Origin: Oscillospiraceae bacterium
GTDB lineage: Bacteria; Bacillota; Clostridia; Oscillospirales; Oscillospiraceae
DNA: 9,348 bases
Assembly: GCA_017501805.1 (NCBI GenBank)
Contig: JAFVWG010000271.1
Coordinates: forward strand, 1 to 9,348
Reading direction: 5' to 3'
Below, in pieces: positions 6,446 through 9,348 of the stretch. A model generated the notes under the pieces. It saw nothing but the letters and a program-made list of their open reading frames with translations. It ran no database searches and was not told the origin of the DNA. Each line of letters opens with the position of its first letter. The stretch's first letter is position 1. The translations under genes were made by a program, and so were the position numbers.

Positions 6446-6507
6446 AACAACTTCTCCTTTTTCTCTATCGATCCGACGTCGAAGTCGGGCGGATTTCGTG
6501 CCCTCTT

Positions 6508-6536
6508 ACTATAGCAAATACCCTATGCTAAGTCAA
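6508..6536 (-). promoter_or_regulatory. Sigma-70-type promoter of nrdD-trxB
   Basis: On the minus strand, TTGACT (6536-6531), a 17-nt spacer and TATAGT (6513-6508) put the transcript start near 6501, leaving a leader of about 55 nt. The -35 lies inside NrdR box 1. A second, poorer pair (TTGACC near 6562, ATATAT) is possible upstream. Confidence 0.75.
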
Positions 6537-6546
6537 TATATTGTGT
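6531..6546 (-). promoter_or_regulatory. NrdR box 1
   Basis: AGTCAATATATTGTGT matches the palindromic NrdR consensus ACACAATATATTGTGT at 14 of 16 positions. It covers the -35 element of the nrdD promoter, as expected for repression by the ATP/dATP-sensing regulator NrdR. Confidence 0.75.
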
Positions 6547-6563
6547 AAAAATATTTTTGGTCA

Positions 6564-6579
6564 ACACAATATCTTGTTT
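6564..6579 (-). promoter_or_regulatory. NrdR box 2
   Basis: ACACAATATCTTGTTT also matches the consensus at 14 of 16 positions. It starts 33 bp from box 1, about three helical turns, the paired arrangement known for NrdR. It touches the last base of the nrdG stop codon. Confidence 0.75.
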
Positions 6580-7275
6580 TTAGTCATCAGCCCCGCGGAT
6601 CTCCGCCGCCTGCACGAAGGGAAGTACGGTCTGTCTGTACAGCCTCAGTTTCTCGGCGTTTGGAGCGCTGAGCCCGCCGAACGGAACGGTGTCCCGATCC
6701 TTAAAGGGCTGCAGAAAATAGCGCTTCGCGCCGCGGATCCACGCGCCGATCTCCGCAAAGGAGTCCGCATCGTGGAGCTGATCGATCACCGTCGTGCGGA
6801 ACTCGTAGTCCACCGTTCCCTCCAACAGCAGTTCAACGCTCCGACGGACGGGCGCGAGGTCAAGCTCCGGCAGACCCACGGTCTCGGCATATCGCCCCGG
6901 CGCGTTCTTGATGTCCATCGCAACATAGTCGACAAGTCCCCGCTCCAGCATTGCGCGCAGGGCGTCGGGATGGTTGCCGTTCGTGTCAAGCTTGATGGGG
7001 TAGCCGAGCGCCTTGATCTCTTCCGCGAGGCGGGGCAGCTCCTTCTGCAGAAGCGGCTCACCGCCGGTAAAGCAAACGCCGTCGAGCAGTCCCTTTCTCT
7101 TTTCAAGGAAGCGCAGCAGCTCCGCGTCATCCATCAGCGGAGGGCAGGAGCCGTCCAGCAGCTCCCAGTTGTGGCAGAACGGGCAGCGAAAATCGCAGCC
7201 GCCGAAAAAAACGGTGCAGGCGACCCGCCCGGGGAAGTCCAGCAGCGTCATTTTTTGCAGTCCGTGGATGTTCAT
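6580..7275 (-). CDS. nrdG: Anaerobic ribonucleotide reductase activating protein (radical SAM)
   Basis: A 231-residue radical SAM enzyme that uses a [4Fe-4S] cluster and S-adenosylmethionine to generate the glycyl radical on NrdD. C27, C31 and C34 form the CX3CX2C cluster motif (CDFRCPFC), and FTGGEPL is the SAM-binding GGE motif. The N-terminal KMTLLDFPG followed by GGC is the pattern of the NrdG2 subfamily, also seen on clostridial NrdG proteins. The ATG at 7275 has GGGAGGG 6 nt upstream; an in-frame ATG at 7293 would lie beyond that site. The gene precedes nrdD by 134 nt on the same strand, but the NrdR-controlled promoter sits between them, so nrdD can be expressed separately. Other glycyl-radical activases share these motifs; the neighbour makes the NrdD assignment strong. 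Confidence 0.94.
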   Translation of the reverse strand: MNIHGLQKMTLLDFPGRVACTVFFGGCDFRCPFCHNWELLDGSCPPLMDDAELLRFLEKRKGLLDGVCFTGGEPLLQKELPRLAEEIKALGYPIKLDTNGNHPDALRAMLERGLVDYVAMDIKNAPGRYAETVGLPELDLAPVRRSVELLLEGTVDYEFRTTVIDQLHDADSFAEIGAWIRGAKRYFLQPFKDRDTVPFGGLSAPNAEKLRLYRQTVLPFVQAAEIRGADD

Positions 7276-7281
7276 ACAGAT

Positions 7282-7288
7282 CCCTCCC
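7282..7288 (-). promoter_or_regulatory. Ribosome binding site deciding the nrdG start
   Basis: GGGAGGG on the minus strand, 6 nt before the ATG at 7275; it excludes the longer in-frame start at 7293. Confidence 0.8.
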
Positions 7289-7304
7289 GACATTCTTCTC
7301 CCTC

Positions 7305-7310
7305 AGTATA
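7305..7310 (-). promoter_or_regulatory. Possible -10 element of nrdG
   Basis: TATACT on the minus strand, 30 nt before the nrdG start. No good -35 is visible 16-18 nt upstream of it, so an activator or a weak promoter would be needed. Confidence 0.35.
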
Positions 7311-7346
7311 GCGCACCGCCGCGGGAAAAGAAAGACCAAACTCCTG

Positions 7347-7376
7347 TTGGACTTTTTGGAAAAAGCGCGGTATGAT
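7347..7376 (+). promoter_or_regulatory. Probable promoter of the phosphopantetheinyl transferase gene
   Basis: TTGGAC (7347-7352), an 18-nt spacer and TATGAT (7371-7376) place the transcript start near 7383, giving a short leader before the GTG at 7406. Confidence 0.6.
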
Positions 7377-7405
7377 GCAATCAGAACAGTAAGGGAGGGA
7401 TCGCC

Positions 7406-8038
7406 GTGACGCAGATATATTATATGAGAACGGACGCCTTGAAAACGACAGGCGCGCTGTGCGATTCGCTCTCCGCTCTGCGTCGGGAAAAGATCGCGCG
7501 TGCAGGGCGCGACGCGGACAAGCGGCTGCTGCTCGGCGCGGGACTGCTGCTCGATCGAGCGCTGCGCCCCTTCGGTCTGCGCGAGCAGGATGCGGAGATC
7601 ACCCTCGGCGCACACGGAAAGCCGTATCTCGCAGGACGGGACGATCTGTTCTTCAGCCTTTCTCACAGCGGCAGCATCGCCCTGTGCGCCGTCTCCGACC
7701 GCGAGCTGGGCGCAGATGTGCAGGAATGCCGCGATGTTCGGGAGGAGCTTCTGCGCCGCGTCTGCACCGAAGCGGAATACGCCGCGCTCGCTTCTTGTGC
7801 CCAAGAGGAAAAAAAGAAGCTCTTCCTTCGCCTCTGGACGGCGAAGGAGAGCTATCTCAAATACCTCGGCACGGGACTGACGCGCGATCCGGGTCGGCTC
7901 GCCATCCTGCAAAACGGCGTTCCCGTCCCGCCGGAGCGCGGACTTTGGCTGCACGAATACGAGCTTGGGACCTGCCGGGTCTGCATCTGCTGTCACGACA
8001 GCGAGCGCCCCGCGCTTTCGGAGGAGGTTTTCCCCTGA
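7406..8038 (+). CDS. 4'-phosphopantetheinyl transferase, Sfp type
   Basis: A 210-residue enzyme predicted to move the phosphopantetheine arm from coenzyme A onto a serine of acyl- or peptidyl-carrier proteins. Three family motifs are present in order: FSLSHSG (H87), GADVQ with metal ligand D104, and WTAKESYLKYLGTG (W144, E148, K152). Where Sfp has a second acidic ligand (GIDIE) this protein has Q106, which may weaken or alter Mg2+ binding; some family members vary here. The GTG start is preferred because GGGAGGG (7393-7399) is 6 nt upstream; the first in-frame ATG (7424) has no site. The gene is divergent from nrdG and its last 46 bp overlap mutY on the other strand. No carrier protein or synthase gene lies in the window, so its target is unknown. 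Confidence 0.9.
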   Translation: MTQIYYMRTDALKTTGALCDSLSALRREKIARAGRDADKRLLLGAGLLLDRALRPFGLREQDAEITLGAHGKPYLAGRDDLFFSLSHSGSIALCAVSDRELGADVQECRDVREELLRRVCTEAEYAALASCAQEEKKKLFLRLWTAKESYLKYLGTGLTRDPGRLAILQNGVPVPPERGLWLHEYELGTCRVCICCHDSERPALSEEVFP

Positions 8039-9051
8039 CCCAGCAGCTTTCGGAACGCCGTCGGCAGCGCGAATCCCTGCTCCAGCTCCTTCGCGGTCAC
8101 CCATACAAAGGCGTCCGCCGCGCTTTTGCAGGCGATGGACACCGCCCGCATCTTCCACTCCACGTGCGTGAAAATGTGCTTTTCTTCCACGATCCGCTCG
8201 GGCGCGTCCGGGTGCAGCTCCCATGCCTCCGCCCGGCGCAGCGCCTCGTCGAGCGAGAGCCTTCCGGGAACGTTCGGAAGCTCCCAAAGCTCCGCAAGCA
8301 GCCCCGTCTCGGGTCGTTTTCTCAATGCGATCCTATCTCCGCAGCGCAGCAGGAAAACCGTCATTTCCTCCACGCGCCGCGTCTTTTTTTCCTGTTTTAC
8401 GGGCAGCTCCGCCGTCCTTCCATCCTGCAGCGCGCGGCAGGACCCTCGAAGCGGACAGCTTTCGCAGCGCGGTGCGCCGGAGGGAACGCAGACCGTCGCG
8501 CCCAGTTCCATCAGCGCCTGCGTCGTGTCTCCGCAGCGCCCCGGTCGATACAGCGGCTGCAGCGCCCGGGCGACTTCTTTTTTCACCTTTGCGTCGTTCA
8601 TCGGACGCTCGTCCGCCTCCACACGCGCCCAGACGCGCAGGACGTTTCCGTCCACCGCGGGCGTCGGCTGCTCAAAGCAGATCGAGGCGATCGCCCCCGC
8701 CGTATAGTCACCGACTCCCGGAAGCGCCCGCAGCTCCTCAAAGGTCTCCGGGAAATGCCCGGTCTGCACGATCTGCCTTGCGGCGCGCTGCGCGTTGCGG
8801 ATGCGGCTGTAGTAGCCCAGACCCTCCCACAGCTTGCGGCAGAGCTCCTCGGGCGCCGAAGCGAGATCCTCCACACGCGGAAGCGCGTCAAGAAAGCGCG
8901 TGTAATACCCGCGCACGGCCTCCACACGCGTCTGCTGGAGCATGATCTCCGAGATCCACACGTGGTACGGCTCGCGGTCCTTTCTCCACGGAAGGTCGCG
9001 GTGACCCGCCGCATACCAGTCGAGCAGTCGGTCAATATCAGACTGTTTCAT
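7993..9051 (-). CDS. mutY: A/G-specific adenine glycosylase
   Basis: A 352-residue base-excision repair enzyme that removes adenine mispaired with 8-oxoguanine or G. The N-terminal HhH-GPD domain has the catalytic E35 (SEIMLQQTR), the hairpin LPGVGDYTAGA (Y116) and the catalytic D134 (VDGNVLRV). The iron-sulfur cluster cysteines are C188, C196, C199 and C205; the spacing is C-X7-C-X2-C-X5-C, whereas X6 is usual in the first interval. A NUDIX-like C-terminal domain (about 228-340) that reads 8-oxoG includes the RKRPETGLLAELWELP segment and F294-T295-H296, the counterpart of the FSH loop. The ATG at 9051 is 7 nt from GAGGG; the adjacent ATG at 9054 is 4 nt away and is nearly as likely. A terminator for the upstream gene lies immediately before the ribosome binding site. 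Confidence 0.95.
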   Translation of the reverse strand: MKQSDIDRLLDWYAAGHRDLPWRKDREPYHVWISEIMLQQTRVEAVRGYYTRFLDALPRVEDLASAPEELCRKLWEGLGYYSRIRNAQRAARQIVQTGHFPETFEELRALPGVGDYTAGAIASICFEQPTPAVDGNVLRVWARVEADERPMNDAKVKKEVARALQPLYRPGRCGDTTQALMELGATVCVPSGAPRCESCPLRGSCRALQDGRTAELPVKQEKKTRRVEEMTVFLLRCGDRIALRKRPETGLLAELWELPNVPGRLSLDEALRRAEAWELHPDAPERIVEEKHIFTHVEWKMRAVSIACKSAADAFVWVTAKELEQGFALPTAFRKLLGQGKTSSESAGRSLS

Positions 9052-9058
9052 CATGATT

Positions 9059-9063
9059 CCCTC
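9059..9063 (-). promoter_or_regulatory. Ribosome binding site of mutY, abutting a terminator
   Basis: GAGGG on the minus strand directly follows the T tract of the terminator at 9064-9097. It favours the ATG at 9051 (7-nt spacing) over the one at 9054 (4 nt). Confidence 0.65.
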
Positions 9064-9097
9064 AAAAAACCGCCGCGGCAATGTTCGCCCGGCGGTT
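9064..9097 (-). terminator. Intrinsic terminator of the zinc-ribbon gene, in the mutY leader
   Basis: On the minus strand, AACCGCCG (9097-9090) pairs with CGGCGGTT (9075-9068). An inner GGC/GCC pair is possible, and the stem runs into TTTT. The stem overlaps the upstream gene's stop codon and its T tract ends at the mutY Shine-Dalgarno, so no room for a separate mutY promoter exists between them. Confidence 0.75.
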
Positions 9098-9348
9098 ATT
9101 TCCTGTCCCCCGCGGGCCTTCTTCTGCGGGTGGTATGTCTTCTGCGGTTTGTTCTCTGCTTTTCCGTCTGCCGGTCGTAGGACTTCGCGGCTTCGCTGTC
9201 CCCGGTGTAGACCAGACGACCTGCGCGGACGGTTCCGTCCTCCATCGTCTGCAGGCGGATGCGAACCAGAAAGCCGCCGCACTTCGGGCAGGACACACGC
9301 GCCATATAGCGGTGCTGGGTCTGCGGGATCCAGCGCTGCGCCTTCAGC
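9096..9348 (-). CDS. Zinc-ribbon protein of unknown function, 5' end outside the window
   Basis: I do not recognise this gene. The frame is open from the window edge to TAA (9098-9096), giving at least 83 residues. A single CPKCGG knuckle is followed by a short strand-rich stretch (FLVRIRLQTMEDG) and a TVRAGRLVYTGD segment, then a very basic tail of about 30 residues with several Arg clusters, suggesting nucleic-acid contact or disorder. An ATG at 9305 is possible but has no ribosome binding site before it, and the frame continues upstream (WIPQTQHRY), so the real start is probably beyond 9348. It lies upstream of mutY on the same strand, separated by a terminator. Confidence 0.55.
   Translation of the reverse strand, partial: LKAQRWIPQTQHRYMARVSCPKCGGFLVRIRLQTMEDGTVRAGRLVYTGDSEAAKSYDRQTEKQRTNRRRHTTRRRRPAGDRK

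Noticed and set aside
4364..6514. 716-codon open frame on the plus strand opposite nrdD
   Set aside because: It is fully antisense to a gene with every NrdD motif. Its translation is Val/Ala/Leu/Arg-rich with no recognisable domain, as expected from GC-rich third positions.
7127..8287. 386-codon minus-strand open frame spanning nrdG, the nrdG/transferase gap and mutY
   Set aside because: It covers parts of three real genes and the intergenic promoter region in the wrong frame.
7459..9180. 573-codon plus-strand open frame over the transferase and mutY
   Set aside because: It crosses two well-supported genes in other frames, is dominated by Arg/Ala/Ser/Pro, and lacks a ribosome binding site.

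Overview
The window looks like chromosomal DNA from a strictly anaerobic, fairly GC-rich Firmicute, most likely a Clostridia/Oscillospirales-type gut bacterium. The reasons are strong GGAGG-type ribosome binding sites, a class III (oxygen-sensitive) ribonucleotide reductase with its radical SAM activase, a Bacillus-type two-domain GH3 N-acetylglucosaminidase, and spacers packed with short hairpin repeats of a kind I recall from Oscillospirales genomes. The taxonomic call is an inference. There are no RNA genes, CRISPR arrays or intact mobile elements.

Layout. 1-447: non-coding, with a degenerate inverted repeat pair, an AT-rich hairpin and one copy of a 53-nt repeat. 463-2505 (+): a secreted, membrane-anchored NagZ-like GH3 enzyme. 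2506-2861: a repeat-rich spacer holding at least ten small hairpins and the second copy of the 53-nt repeat. 2862-3081 (-): a terminator and the 3' remnant of an MTA/SAH nucleosidase gene (mtnN) that has lost about three quarters of its length. 3087-7275 (-): the core of the window, nrdG, nrdD and a thioredoxin-reductase-like gene. 7406-8038 (+): an Sfp-type phosphopantetheinyl transferase, divergent from nrdG. 7993-9051 (-): mutY, overlapping the transferase tail to tail by 46 bp. 9096-9348 (-): the 3' part of an unrecognised zinc-ribbon protein that runs off the window.

How the genes work together. NrdG (radical SAM) would install the glycyl radical on NrdD, which reduces ribonucleotides without oxygen. 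This NrdD ends in a fused NrdH/glutaredoxin-like domain with a CPNC site, has an extra CDTC pair in the linker, and appears to lack the Met typical of formate-dependent enzymes. A TrxB-like flavoprotein follows 74 nt downstream, and its NADPH 2'-phosphate motif (HRRxxxR) is replaced. Together they read as a built-in electron supply for redoxin-dependent class III ribonucleotide reduction. A promoter with two NrdR-box-like palindromes 33 bp apart lies directly upstream of nrdD. This is the most interesting unit in the window. The remaining genes look like ordinary housekeeping genes with a few local oddities: a C-X7-C iron-sulfur spacing in MutY, and a terminator abutting the mutY ribosome binding site.
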